From Cocos nucifera (taxonomy: Eukaryota > Streptophyta > Magnoliopsida > Arecales > Arecaceae): DNA of 64,000 nt. Under the pieces are notes generated by a model. That model was not told the DNA's origin, searched no databases, and saw nothing but the letters and a program-made list of their open reading frames with translations. The position numbers and the translations under genes were made by a program. Location of the stretch: positions 186,001-250,000 of the forward strand of contig QRFJ01004932.1 in the NCBI GenBank assembly GCA_006176705.1, written 5' to 3'. Below are positions 45,851 to 56,696 of this stretch, one piece after another. Numbering within the stretch: the stretch's first letter is position 1; every line of letters starts with the position of its first letter.

Positions 45851-48346
45851 TGAAGGAACCAGATCTAGGGTTTCACGGATAGGTCTTGAAACTTTTTCAA
45901 GATCAAGCAGGAAAAAATATAAATAAATCAAATATTTATTTAAGTAAGCATGAAAATACCTTAGATCTAAGATTTATTACATAATCAAGGCATGATATTA
46001 AATCAAAAATTAAAAAACACAAAAGAAAGATTAACATGTTGATCTCATCAACATGCTACAGTACTATATCTAATATAGCTATAAAATAAATAGATCAGAT
46101 CTATTACCTATGCAAGTTAGATGTTCTAACTTGCTGATCTAGGCTTGAGGATGATGTCATGAGTTGCACACATGTCTGGCCTCTAGGAGTCATCTACACA
46201 AGCCCATGAGCATGATCAAAAATCCTAATGTTGGAAGTCAGCACAGTATGCTAGTACTGTGCTGATCTTTCTTTGATGGTCGATCAGATACCTCCTCCTT
46301 TTGGATTTGGACTCTTCCAAAGAAGAGGTGGAGAGGAGGATTTTGATATGAGACTCTCTCAGAAAACCCAAGGTAGAAGGAAGGAAAGAGATGAACACAG
46401 CAACCCTAGTAGAAGACCCTCTTCTTCTTCTCTTCGCTCTCACCTAGACACCTAGTTTTGTGTCTATTGAAACCCAATGCCTAGAGGTTCTCTCTCCCTA
46501 ATTTTTATATACCTCAAAGCTCTCTTAATGGTCTATATTTCATGAAAAAATTAGACCAAAATTCATTTTAAATAAAAGGATATGCAGAGTCCAAGTTTGG
46601 TCAAAAACTCAGACAAGGAAAGGACATAATATGGCAAGTTGTTGGGGCGCCCAAGAGTTGGGCGCCCCCACCTTATTTCTTGCCGTGGACCAGGAATAGG
46701 GGTGTACAAAAACTAATTCTTTTATAATGGAATTTAGAGAAAATAAAGAAGGTGTGGGCGGCATGATTATAAGGAGGTGTTTTAGTTTATAAGGATTCTA
46801 TCTCATAGAATCGTAGATCAAAACTTACTTCTCTTTTTGACTTGGTCAACCACCAAATTACCATATGAGAAAGAGAGGGAGAGAGGAGGCGTGTGTGAAG
46901 ATCAGGGGAAAGAGAATTTTCATGAAAAATTCCTAAAAAATAAGCATGGGGGGCATGGAGGGCTAAGGTGGCGCAAGGTGTAATCCTAGTCCCACTAGAA
47001 TTCCATCTATGACTTGGTCAAATATGGTTTCTCAAACCAAATTAAATCAAAACTAATCAACCAAATTAAATTAGATTCTAACCCAATTAAGAATTTAATT
47101 AAATTAGATTAAATTTAATTTAATTTTGATTTAATTTTTTAATCAAATTAGGAAGTTGGGTTGACTCAAGTCCTAGTTGAACTAGGACTAGTTTTTTCTT
47201 GCACTTGGCTTATCCAATAAGCCAATTAAAGTTGATCCAATCAAGCCCAAACCAAATCTAATTAAATCATATTTAATTAAACTTAATCTCATCCCTTTAG
47301 ATTAATCAAATTAAGCTAATTAGCAATCGAATTGCTAATCAATCCTCCTGCAATACTTGCGCTAGGTTAAACATCAATCGTATTAGTCGTTTAACCCTAG
47401 AACGATTCTTAATCATTGATCAACCATCCGATCAGATCGTGAGCTCTAATGTGTGTGACCTTATAGATCCAAACCTAAGCTGGTAGCATAGGAATAAATT
47501 TCTATACCAATCGAAGTAACCATCTAGCAATGGTACCCGACGGTCGGATAGGTTGAATGTGTAGAACAACATCCTTAGAATCTATGCGGATATAATTTTC
47601 ATATAATTTATCCCCTTGATCAATATGCTCATAGGATACCTTAGAGTTCAACTATCAACTCTGATTAGGTTGTCCACATTGTATTTTAAAATATCAAATC
47701 CATCTGATGGATTATCCTGACCAAGGTCTTGTTATATTGAAATATAGTGATACATTTTTCTCCAACTCTTGGAGTGCTAAATTTCATCTTGATCACACTC
47801 TGACTTTGCAAGTACTTGACTGTACCCAGAGGCCGTTTGTTATTGAATTAGAAATTTAGTTAGTCTGGTATCAAAGCATAGTGAGTTACTTGCAAGTTAT
47901 TGAGGTGATCTCAAATCTAAGGAACACTTATACCTACCATCAGAGACATTCTCGATAGTAGGATACTCTGGAGTTAGTCATGTTCAATGACGATGTATCC
48001 ATACATCTCATCTGTATGTCATACCAGTGTCTCCACACTCCTTGGTTAAGAGGACAATCAACCTATATGGCATATAGCGACCTATGCTCGATAGATGCTA
48101 TCATCCTAATTAATGGTCTATCTTTTGGTCATGAACATATTTAAGGACTAATCGATAAATCCTCTCTTTATCGAAGCTAAATAGTCCTAAGGACTTTATC
48201 ACAATAATGAAGTTCATTAGAAGATGAATTCTTTGCAATAAAAAAATATCAAAAATATATTTTATTTATTAATGAATCAATTACAGATATAATGTAGCTC
48301 AATCGTTAACAGACTGATGATTGGCTTTGGAACATATTTTCCAATA
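45851..48346 (-). repeat. 5' LTR of Copia B
   Basis: 2496 bp from TGAAGGAACCAGATCT to TTTTCCAATA (final CA changed to TA), related to the LTRs of C and E. A minus-strand TATATAAAA box is at 46502-46510. GGGGCGCCC occurs twice at 46644-46668, forming an inverted pair. Confidence 0.85.
46502..46510 (-). promoter_or_regulatory. TATA box of the Copia B LTR
   Basis: TATATAAAA on the minus strand, corresponding in position to the box of the E LTR. Confidence 0.45.
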
Positions 48347-48575
48347 GTTTCTTTCAAATTAGTTTAGTTCATCTTGCATGGCTTACTTTCAATTAGAGTC
48401 TTGTTCAGCTTCTTCTATGTTTTTAGATTCTATTAGAGAAATAAATGCAAGGTAATCAAATGTATCCTTAAAAGAGGATCTAGTTCTTACCCCCTACGAA
48501 GGATCATCTAATATCAATTCTCTTTGGTGATTGTGTGCATACCTCCACTCCTTGGATTGATCTCTATGATCATTA
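48347..48575 (-). pseudogene. Sirevirus-like pol scrap K
   Basis: A minus-strand fragment of the integrase-RT linker: EWRYAHNHQRELILDDPS, a stop, GVRTRSSFKDTFDYLAFISL, ESKNIEEAEQ, MQDELN and FERN. It matches the end of G (GVRTRAS block). The B LTR lies on one side and the Gypsy I LTR on the other, suggesting both inserted into one older Sirevirus. Confidence 0.85.
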
Positions 48576-49420
48576 TGTCACGGCTCCTCGAATTGGGGCT
48601 GGACCGCACATGGGTCAAGGTGCAACCAGATCGGGTCACTAGATGGGTTCGAGATTTGACTACACTCTCTTAAGATTTGGGCAATTTGGAGCCCTAGATT
48701 ACCTGGGGAAATGTGTGCAAGATCTACAAGGAGTACTCAAGAGAATGGGGCTGGGGGCACATGTCTCGAGATGTACATTGGTCAGCAAAGAAGCTAGTGC
48801 AATGAGGTGTAACAGAATGTAGTTTACCCATGCAACATTGTGTAACATTCTGGAAGCTCCACAGAAGTTAGTTCAAAGTGAGTAAGGTATTATCTTAAAG
48901 AATTTTTCGTTCCAAATCCAACGGATCAAGTTTTGTTGCAATCCGAGTTCGTTTGGATCACGAATTTAGTAGTTTTATCTGACTGCACAGAGTCCTATAA
49001 GAATGGAGATTCTGAGTTTATCCTTATCTTGTACTTAGAGAGTTGAGTTCATGAGGGACATGTAACCTGAGGTTGTTCCTATATAAAATGACACTCAAGG
49101 GTGGGGTTAGAGATCAAGAGAGAGAGGGAAAGAAAGAGATCATCTAAGGATCCTCTTGTATTTATGAGAGATCAAGAGACCGCGAGAGCTTCTATTGTAA
49201 ACTAGCGAGTGGTTATTTAATAAAAGTTCTCTTCCCCTTATTTCTTCTTCTTTTTCTTCATGGTGTTTCCTGGCTATGTTCTATTATTGTTGGGCATGGC
49301 CTAAGTCATAGAGACTAGGTTTCCATGCTAGGGAGGCTGATCGGTTCTCTTCTGCCCTATAAAGAGCTGACCGAGCCGCACGTTGTTGCGATTTGCTCTG
49401 AGATCCCTTCATATGTGACA
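48576..49420 (+). repeat. 5' LTR of Gypsy I
   Basis: 845 bp from TGTCACGGCTCCTCG to CATATGTGACA with 6-bp inverted ends (TGTCAC/GTGACA). It adjoins the primer site. A GAGAGAGGGAAAGAAAGAGA purine stretch lies near 49120. No second copy is in the window. Confidence 0.87.
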
Positions 49421-49422
49421 GT

Positions 49423-49434
49423 TGGTATTAGAGC
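49423..49434 (+). other. Primer binding site of Gypsy I
   Basis: TGGTATTAGAGC, one base from the initiator Met-tRNA complement, as in chromoviruses. Confidence 0.85.
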
Positions 49435-49444
49435 GATACCAGAA

Positions 49445-50655
49445 ATGAAGAAGACAACCTCTATATCAGCATCCATGGTGGGAACAGGGGATTCATCATC
49501 CTCGACCTTGGATCCCAATCCTACCTCAAGAGGAGGCACGGTAATGTGTGGCGCGCATCCAGTTGATGATTCTCTGCAAGGGCTATGGATTGCATCTTTG
49601 ATTATCTCCACTGACAATCAACTACGGAAGTGTGAGGCCCAAATAGCTAAGGTTGAAGGACGAGTGGAGGACCTCGAGGGTAAGAATGCAACCCTTCGAG
49701 GTGAGATCGCTGCTCAGCCGAATCAAATTTCCTTTGATATGGAGTGGTGCTACGAGGAAGTGCTGCAGCGCAACAAGGAGTTGGAGACCATGGTGAAGAC
49801 TCTCCAAATATAGGTGGTTGATCTTTCAAAGGAAAAAACTGCCACGGGCATGTCCTCTTCTACCTCGATAATGGAGGTCACAAGTGAGGCTACGCGTCCC
49901 CTACACAAGCTTGATGTTCCCAAGCCATAGGAATTCTATGGACAACGGTCCGCAAAGGAGATAGATAACTTCCTTTTCACTGTGGAACAATACCTACAGG
50001 ATACCGACGTAAGGGGTGAAGCCATGAAGGTGAGTATGGCGGCCATGCTCTTAAGGGATGTGGCGATGCTTTGGTGGTGATGTCGGGCTGACGATGTGAA
50101 GCGAGGAGCTGTTCCAATCACCACTTGAGCATAGTTCCAAACTGAACTTCGAAAGCAATTCTTCCCTGAGATTGCTAAGGATGATGCTCGAGCACGACTA
50201 TGGTGACTCACGCAAAAGGGTGATGTGCATGAGTATGTGTGAGAGTTCAGCAAATTATTGTTGGAGGTACCAGACCTCAGTCAGGAGGACTCTCTCTTCA
50301 CCTTCCTTGACGGGCTCAAACCATGGGGCAAGATGGAGTTGCAGCGAAAAGGAGTTAAGTATTTGAATGAGGCGATAGCTCAAGCGGAGGTTCTCATCGA
50401 GTTCAAGACTCAACCCATAGCTCCCAAAGCCAAGGCATCCAAACAGGGCAAGGTGAGGGAGCGAAATCAGGTCACAAGGAAGGTGGAAAAGGCTCGAATC
50501 CAGAATCCTCTAGTGGAGGTGCTTCCCAAGAGAAGGACAAAGGGGTGGTGCAAAGTACCAGCACTATCTCATGCTACATTTGCAATGGACCACATAAGTT
50601 GAAGGATTGTCCATTGAGGGGCAAGATCACATCTATGATGGTAGAGGAGCAGTAA
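49445..50655 (+). pseudogene. Gypsy I gag
   Basis: The start is ATG 49445 (MKKTTSISASMVGTG), 10 bases after the primer site; the longer frame begins inside the LTR and is not used. A coiled-coil-like segment is at ~49620-49800. The gag domain follows with FYGQRSAKEIDNFLFTVEQY, VSMAAMLLRDVAMLWW, FQTELRKQFFPE and LDGLKPWGKMELQR. A zinc knuckle near 50570-50607 reads CYICNGPHKLKDC, the CX2CX3HX4C form common in this group. Six or more stops interrupt it, mainly at former Trp, Gln or Arg codons. TAA at 50653 separates it from protease and is also present in the downstream copy. Confidence 0.85.
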
Positions 50656-50670
50656 GGGACCGACCAAAGG

Positions 50671-52548
50671 ATGGGTTCACTTAGTCTCAATGCCCTGAAG
50701 GCCAAGGGGCTACGAGGCCTATTCTATGCACCTGTCAATATCAATGGTCACACCTTCCATGCACTCATTGATATGAGTGCCACTGACTTCTTCGTAGACT
50801 TAGCAACGGCGAAGAAGCTCAACCTAAAGATTGAACGTGATGAGCACACATTCAAGGTGGTCAACTCCATAGAGGTAGCTACAAGCGGAACAGCCAAGGA
50901 TGTTGAGATCCAATTCGATACATGGACCGGATGGGTGACAGTGGTGGTCGCCCTTATCGACGACTACGAGGTGGTCATTGGTATATCTTTGCTAACCCAG
51001 CTACATGCCATGGTAAAGGCGGATTCAGATGTGGTGGTGGTTTTGAATTCGAGCAGACCTTGGGTGGCTCAAGAGAAGCGAGTTAGAGGGACTTCGCAGC
51101 AAGTCCTATCGGCAATGCAGCTTGCTAAGGGGCTGAGAAGGGGACTTCCAACATACATTGCGTCCATTCAAGAGGAAGATCTATTGAAGGGAGAAGAGAT
51201 CCCAGCACCCATCGAGGATGTTTTCACTGAATTCGGGGATGTGTTGCCCCCCGAATTATCCAAGCGATTGCCGCCAAGAAGAGAAATCGATCATCGAATT
51301 GATTTGGTGCAGGGAGCACATCCACCAGCTTAATCACCATATAGGATGGGCCCACCTGAACTCCAGGAGCTAAGGAGACAGCTAACGGTGTTCGTGGATA
51401 GTGGGTTCATCCGACCTTCGAAGAGTCCATATGAAGCATCAGTACTTTTTTAGAAGAAGCATGATGGTTCGTTGAGACTCTGCATCGACTACAGGGCCCT
51501 CAACAAACTCACGGTGAAGAACAAGTACCCCATTCCATGGATTGATGATTTCTTCGATCAACTTGGTAAGGCACGGTGGTTTTCCAATTCGGATCTTCGT
51601 AGTGGGTACTATCAAGTTCGCATGGCAGAGGAGGACATCAAGAAGACTGCATGTATGATAAGGTATGGAAGCTTCGAGTACTTTGTCATGCCTTTTGGCC
51701 TCACCAATGCTCCAACAATCCTCTGTGCTTTGATGCAATGTGTACTCCATGACTTTATCGATAAATTCATGGTAGTATACTTGGATGATATTGTTGTCTA
51801 CAGCCAAATGTTGGACGAGCATGTGGTGCACTTGAGGCAAGTCTTCTCCACCCTACGGCAACACCAGCTCTTTGTGAAGAAGGAGAAGTGCGTGTTTGTG
51901 CAACGGAGGGTGCCATTCCTCAGGCACATCGTTGGAGATGCAAAGCTCATGATGGATCCCTCCAAGATTTTAACCATAGCCGAGTAGAAGGTACCTACAT
52001 GTGTTACACACTTACGCTCTTTTCTTGGTTTGGCAAATTATTATAGGAGGTTCATCATGGGATATTTGAAGTTATGCACCCCATTGAAGGATTTGTTGAA
52101 GAAGGGTCGACCATGGCAATGGTCGGAACAATTTTCGGAGGTGTTCGATCATCTCAAGCAGGCGGTCACAAAGGAGACGGTCCTCATGCTACCGGACTTC
52201 TTGGTTCCTTTTGAAGTTCATACTGATGCATCAAATTTTGCCATTGGAGGGGTGCTCATGCCGGAAAGACACCCAATGGCCTACGAGAGTCGGAAGTTGA
52301 ACGACACCGAGCATAGGTATACGGTTCATGAGAAGGAGATGACAGCGGTTGTGCATTGCCTTAGAACCTGGCACCATTACCTCCTCGGATTCAAGTTTGT
52401 GGTACGCACGGACAACGTGGCCACAAGCTACTTCCAAATCCAGCCAAAGCTCACCCCAAAGCAAGCGAGATGGCAGCAATTTCTCGCTGAATTCGATTTC
52501 CACATCGAGTATAAGCTAGGCCGAACCAATTCGGTTCCGATGCCTTAA
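50671..52548 (+). pseudogene. Gypsy I: protease, RT, RNase H
   Basis: The protease region runs to 51333 (LNALKAKGLRGLFYAPVNIN, DDYEVVIGISLL). Its active-site DTGA is DMSA, so it is inactive. Stops TAA at 51331 and TAG at 51451 follow. RT is well preserved at 51472-51987: CIDYRALNKLTVKN, WFSNSDLRSGYYQVRM, FVMPFGLTNAPT and an intact VYLDDIVVYS box. After a stop at 51985 the connection and RNase H continue to 52548 (FLGLANYYRRFI, VHTDASNFAIGG, VVRTDNVATSYFQ). A frameshift follows at the ADALSRK-type end. Confidence 0.9.
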
Positions 52549-52562
52549 GTAGAAAGGCATAG

Positions 52563-54053
52563 TTGGCTGCAGTTTCTTCCACCTCCGGACCAGCAAGTGA
52601 CTTAATGGAGAGGGTCAAGACCAAGATGGAGAAGGATCCATGGGCCACATCCATGGGTAAACTCATCAAGGATGGTAAGGCGCGCCATTTTTGGACCGAA
52701 GGTGGGCTGATTTTGACATGGGGACGGCGTGTTTATGTGCCTTCAGGCGGAGGGCTGAGGCGCAAGGTGCTGCAAGAGCATCATGATTCTATGTGGGCAG
52801 GACATCAAGAGGTGCATCGACCCGAGCTCTCATAGAACATAGCTACTATTGGTGAAATATGCAAGATAACATCGAGGGGTATGTTCACACTTGTTTAGTG
52901 TGCCAACAAGACAAGATTGAACATCAGCAGCCCATGGGATTGTTGGAGCCATTGCCTACACTAGAGCATCCATGGGAGAGCATCTCCATGGATTTCGTCA
53001 TCGGGTTACCTCCAGTGGAAGGGTATAGCTCCATCATGGCATGGTGGATTGCTTCTCGAAGTATGGAATCTTCATTCCAGCATCTACTACTTGTCATGCG
53101 GAGGATGTGGCGTGGTTGTTCTTCATATATGTGATGAAATATTGAGGGATACCATGGAGCATTGTCTCTAATCACGATGCTTGCTTCACGGGATGATTCT
53201 TGACCGAGTTATTTCAGATACTCGAAATAGAGCTAAAGATGTCCATGGCTTTTCACCCTCAGACTGATGGCCAAACAGAATGAACAAATGCATTATTGAA
53301 GATGTATTTGAGGCACTATGTGAATGCCAACCAGCAGGATTGGGTGCGACTCTTAGACCAAGCCCAATTCAGCTACAACTTGTAGCGATCAGAGTCGACC
53401 GGTAAATCACCATTTGAGGTGATAACAGGGTAGCAACCAAACACTCCAGGGAGTATCGCAGTGGACTATGTAGGATGTAGACCAACCGCCTTTAGGTTTT
53501 TGAGGGATCTGGAGGATACAGATTTGGTTCAGGTCTCCTTGTTGAAGGTGACCAAATGGATGAAGAAGTGAGCTAACATAAAGCGGCGTGCAGTTGAGTT
53601 TCAGATTGGTGATCAGGTATTGGTGAAACTCTACCATCACATGAGATTTAAGTCAGGCTACCACAAAGAACTCGTGAGGAGGTATGAAAGCCCCTTCATC
53701 ATCACCCATCAAATTGGAGAGAATGCGTACCATTGTCGCTGCCTTCCAAGCTGAAAGTACATCCGGTGTTCCATGTGTCTCTGTTGAAGCCATTCAAAGA
53801 AGACACAACCGACCCTTCTCAGGCTCACAGCGGGAGAGCTCCAGTTTTCGTAAGAGTTCATTACAGCAAGAAGGTTTCTGAAATCAAGGTAGACAGGAAA
53901 AAGGGCAATCAGGTGCAGTACTTAGTCCGATGGAGAGGACTAGCAGACATAGAAGCGAGTTGGGAGTATGGTGACGAACTATGGCAGTTCGAAGACATTA
54001 TCAACAAGAAACTGCCTAGCCTTATCGGGGGCAACTTTGGCTTAGGTGGGTAA
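52563..54053 (+). pseudogene. Gypsy I: integrase and chromodomain
   Basis: Integrase zinc-binding part EHHDSMWAGHQ near 52770-52810 with CLVCQQDK near 52890. The core follows with EPLPTLEHPWESISMDFVIG near 52950, a DACFTG-type block near 53175 and HPQTDGQTE near 53255. The GPY/F module near 53690-53790 ends HPVFHVSLLKPF. A chromodomain is at ~53878-54030 (VQYLVRWRGLADIEASWEYG, ELWQFEDII). Chromodomains steer integration toward certain chromatin. At least six stops and two frameshifts break it. Confidence 0.88.
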
Positions 54054-55056
54054 ATTTCATTGAGGGGCAAGATCGTATAAGGTGAAGGATTGTCCATTGA
54101 GGGGCAAGATCGCATCTATGACGGTGGAGCAGTAAGGGACCGACCAAAGGATGGGTTCTCTTAGTCTCAATGCCCTAAAAGCCAAGGGGCCACGAGGCCT
54201 ACTCTATGCACCTATCAATATCAATGGTCACACCTTCCAGGCACTTACTGATACGGGTGCCACTGACTTCTTCGTGGACTTAGCAATGGTGAAGAAGCTC
54301 AACCTAAAGATTGAATGTGATGAGCACACATTCAAGGCGGTCAACTCCATAGAGGTAGCTACAAGCGGAATAGCCAAGGATGTTGAGGTCCAATTTGGTA
54401 CATGGACCGGATTGGTGACAACGGTGGTCGCCCCTATCGACGACTACGAGGTGATCATCGGTATGTCTTTGCTAACACAGCAACATGCCATGGTAAAGGC
54501 GGATTCAGATGTGGTGGTGGTTCTGAATTCGAGCAGACCTTGTATGGCTCAAGGGAAGCGAGTTAGAGAGACTCCGCAGCGAGTCCTATCAGCAATGCAG
54601 CTTGCTAAGGGGCTGAGAAGGGGACTTCCAACATACATTGCATCTATTCAAGAGGAAGATCTGCTAAAGGGAGAAGAGATCCCAGCACCCATCGAGGATG
54701 TTCTCACTGAATTTGAGGATGTGATGCCCCCTGAATTATCCAAGCGATTGCCGCCAAGAAGAGAAATCAATCATCGGATTGATTTGGTGCAGGGAGCACA
54801 TCCACCAGCTTAAACACCATATAGGATGGCCCGACCTGAACTCCAGGAGTTGAGGAGACAGCTAACAGAGTTCGTGGATAATGGGTTCATCCGACCTTCG
54901 AAGAGTCCATATGAAGCATCGGTACTTTTTTAGAAGAAGCATGATGGTTCGTTGAGACTCTACATCGACTACAGGGCCCTCAACAAACTCACGGTGAAGA
55001 ACAAGTTCCCCATTCCATGGATTGATGATTTATTCGATCAACTTGGCAAGGCACGG
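54054..55056 (+). repeat. Second copy of the Gypsy I knuckle/protease/RT region
   Basis: From about 54081 the sequence repeats 50598-51576 at a constant offset of 3480 bp after an early 3-bp deletion, with a few percent mismatches. It holds a protease frame 54151-54813 with intact DTGA and an RT start (DYRALNKLTVKNKF), then the gap. Stops at 54133 (TAA), 54811 (TAA) and 54931 (TAG) equal those of the first copy. A 17-nt word, CATTGAGGGGCAAGATC, occurs at 50612, 54058 and 54095. Confidence 0.9.
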
Positions 55057-55983
55057 NNNNNNNNNNNNNNNNNNNNNNNNNNNNNNNNNNNNNNNNNNNN
55101 NNNNNNNNNNNNNNNNNNNNNNNNNNNNNNNNNNNNNNNNNNNNNNNNNNNNNNNNNNNNNNNNNNNNNNNNNNNNNNNNNNNNNNNNNNNNNNNNNNNN
55201 NNNNNNNNNNNNNNNNNNNNNNNNNNNNNNNNNNNNNNNNNNNNNNNNNNNNNNNNNNNNNNNNNNNNNNNNNNNNNNNNNNNNNNNNNNNNNNNNNNNN
55301 NNNNNNNNNNNNNNNNNNNNNNNNNNNNNNNNNNNNNNNNNNNNNNNNNNNNNNNNNNNNNNNNNNNNNNNNNNNNNNNNNNNNNNNNNNNNNNNNNNNN
55401 NNNNNNNNNNNNNNNNNNNNNNNNNNNNNNNNNNNNNNNNNNNNNNNNNNNNNNNNNNNNNNNNNNNNNNNNNNNNNNNNNNNNNNNNNNNNNNNNNNNN
55501 NNNNNNNNNNNNNNNNNNNNNNNNNNNNNNNNNNNNNNNNNNNNNNNNNNNNNNNNNNNNNNNNNNNNNNNNNNNNNNNNNNNNNNNNNNNNNNNNNNNN
55601 NNNNNNNNNNNNNNNNNNNNNNNNNNNNNNNNNNNNNNNNNNNNNNNNNNNNNNNNNNNNNNNNNNNNNNNNNNNNNNNNNNNNNNNNNNNNNNNNNNNN
55701 NNNNNNNNNNNNNNNNNNNNNNNNNNNNNNNNNNNNNNNNNNNNNNNNNNNNNNNNNNNNNNNNNNNNNNNNNNNNNNNNNNNNNNNNNNNNNNNNNNNN
55801 NNNNNNNNNNNNNNNNNNNNNNNNNNNNNNNNNNNNNNNNNNNNNNNNNNNNNNNNNNNNNNNNNNNNNNNNNNNNNNNNNNNNNNNNNNNNNNNNNNNN
55901 NNNNNNNNNNNNNNNNNNNNNNNNNNNNNNNNNNNNNNNNNNNNNNNNNNNNNNNNNNNNNNNNNNNNNNNNNNNNNNNNNNN
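55057..55983. other. Assembly gap
   Basis: A run of 927 N. Sequence on either side is unrelated: plus-strand Gypsy RT on the left and plus-strand Copia leader on the right. Confidence 1.
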
Positions 55984-56696
55984 TAGGTTGATCTAATTAA
56001 GACTGATTAAATCAGTTGGTGTCTAAGATAAACTAGATCTGTGGTCTTTAATTGGCAGCCGCTTACCTAGCCATTTCTAATGGTGTCTAAGGCAAGCTTT
56101 AGCAGACCCTTCCACAGATCGAACTTACCTGGCCTCTTAGTGAAATTATATTTTGATCAGATCACTTGACTATTCGAGTTGACCCATATCTTGTAGATAA
56201 ATCAGTATGACTAATTTAGGTACTCCTAGACCAGTCTATTAATGGTCTCCCTTAAGCTGACTTGGTGAAGCCAGTGGGAGGATCATGACAAGATGGTTCA
56301 TCTGACCTTTCTCTTCTTTAAAATTAAATCCTCTAAAATTATTAGATCCCTAAAATAAAATAGTTATTATGATAACTAGATCATAACCTTCCATTAAGTG
56401 GATGATAATGGGTCCATTAGTTGGATAATCATTGGAGGCCCAAAGGTCTGGTGTTTATCGGCTAATGGAATTATTATTCATTATATGATTTCTTGGCTGC
56501 ATCTTTCTAAATGGTGGTTAGGTTAGCCAACCAAAGTTAGGTCTAATCATTCATTAGTTTGATGGACCAAGTATGATCATGTCAATGGTTGGACCTAACT
56601 GGACCTTTTCAGTGGTGGCCAAAGCCTACTGATTAGAGAGTAGGGCAAAAATTTAATTACTAAAAATTATTTAGAAACATAATTGCTTATGAACTA
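55984..56696 (+). repeat. Copia leader fragment (Angela/TAR-like)
   Basis: Reverse complement of about 44115-44840 in Copia B, clearly similar (TTCTAATGGTGTCTAAGGCA is shared). It therefore belongs to a plus-strand element whose LTR lies in or beyond the gap. It ends where the Copia C LTR begins (TATGAAC then TATGATAG), so C inserted into it. No coding content. Confidence 0.85.

Larger units (their letters stand above)
41263..48346 (-). mobile_element. Copia element B (Angela/TAR-like), 5' part
   Basis: A minus-strand element with a complete 5' LTR, primer site, ~1.9 kb leader, gag, integrase and first third of RT. It is cut at 41263 in RT (MLKSIRIMLTIAI) by the Gypsy H LTR. Its right end lies inside a Sirevirus remnant (48347-48575), into which it apparently inserted. 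The 3' LTR is missing. Confidence 0.85.
48576..55056 (+). mobile_element. Gypsy element I (chromovirus) with partial internal duplication
   Basis: A plus-strand element with 5' LTR, Met-tRNA primer site, gag, protease, RT, RNase H, integrase and chromodomain (to 54053). Instead of a polypurine tract and 3' LTR, a second copy of its own zinc-knuckle/protease/RT region starts at about 54081 and runs into the gap. Multiple in-frame stops make it inactive. Confidence 0.87.

Noticed and set aside
54952..55996. Apparent 324- and 344-codon frames.
   Set aside because: Nearly all of both lies in the N gap; only the first ~35 codons of one are real RT.
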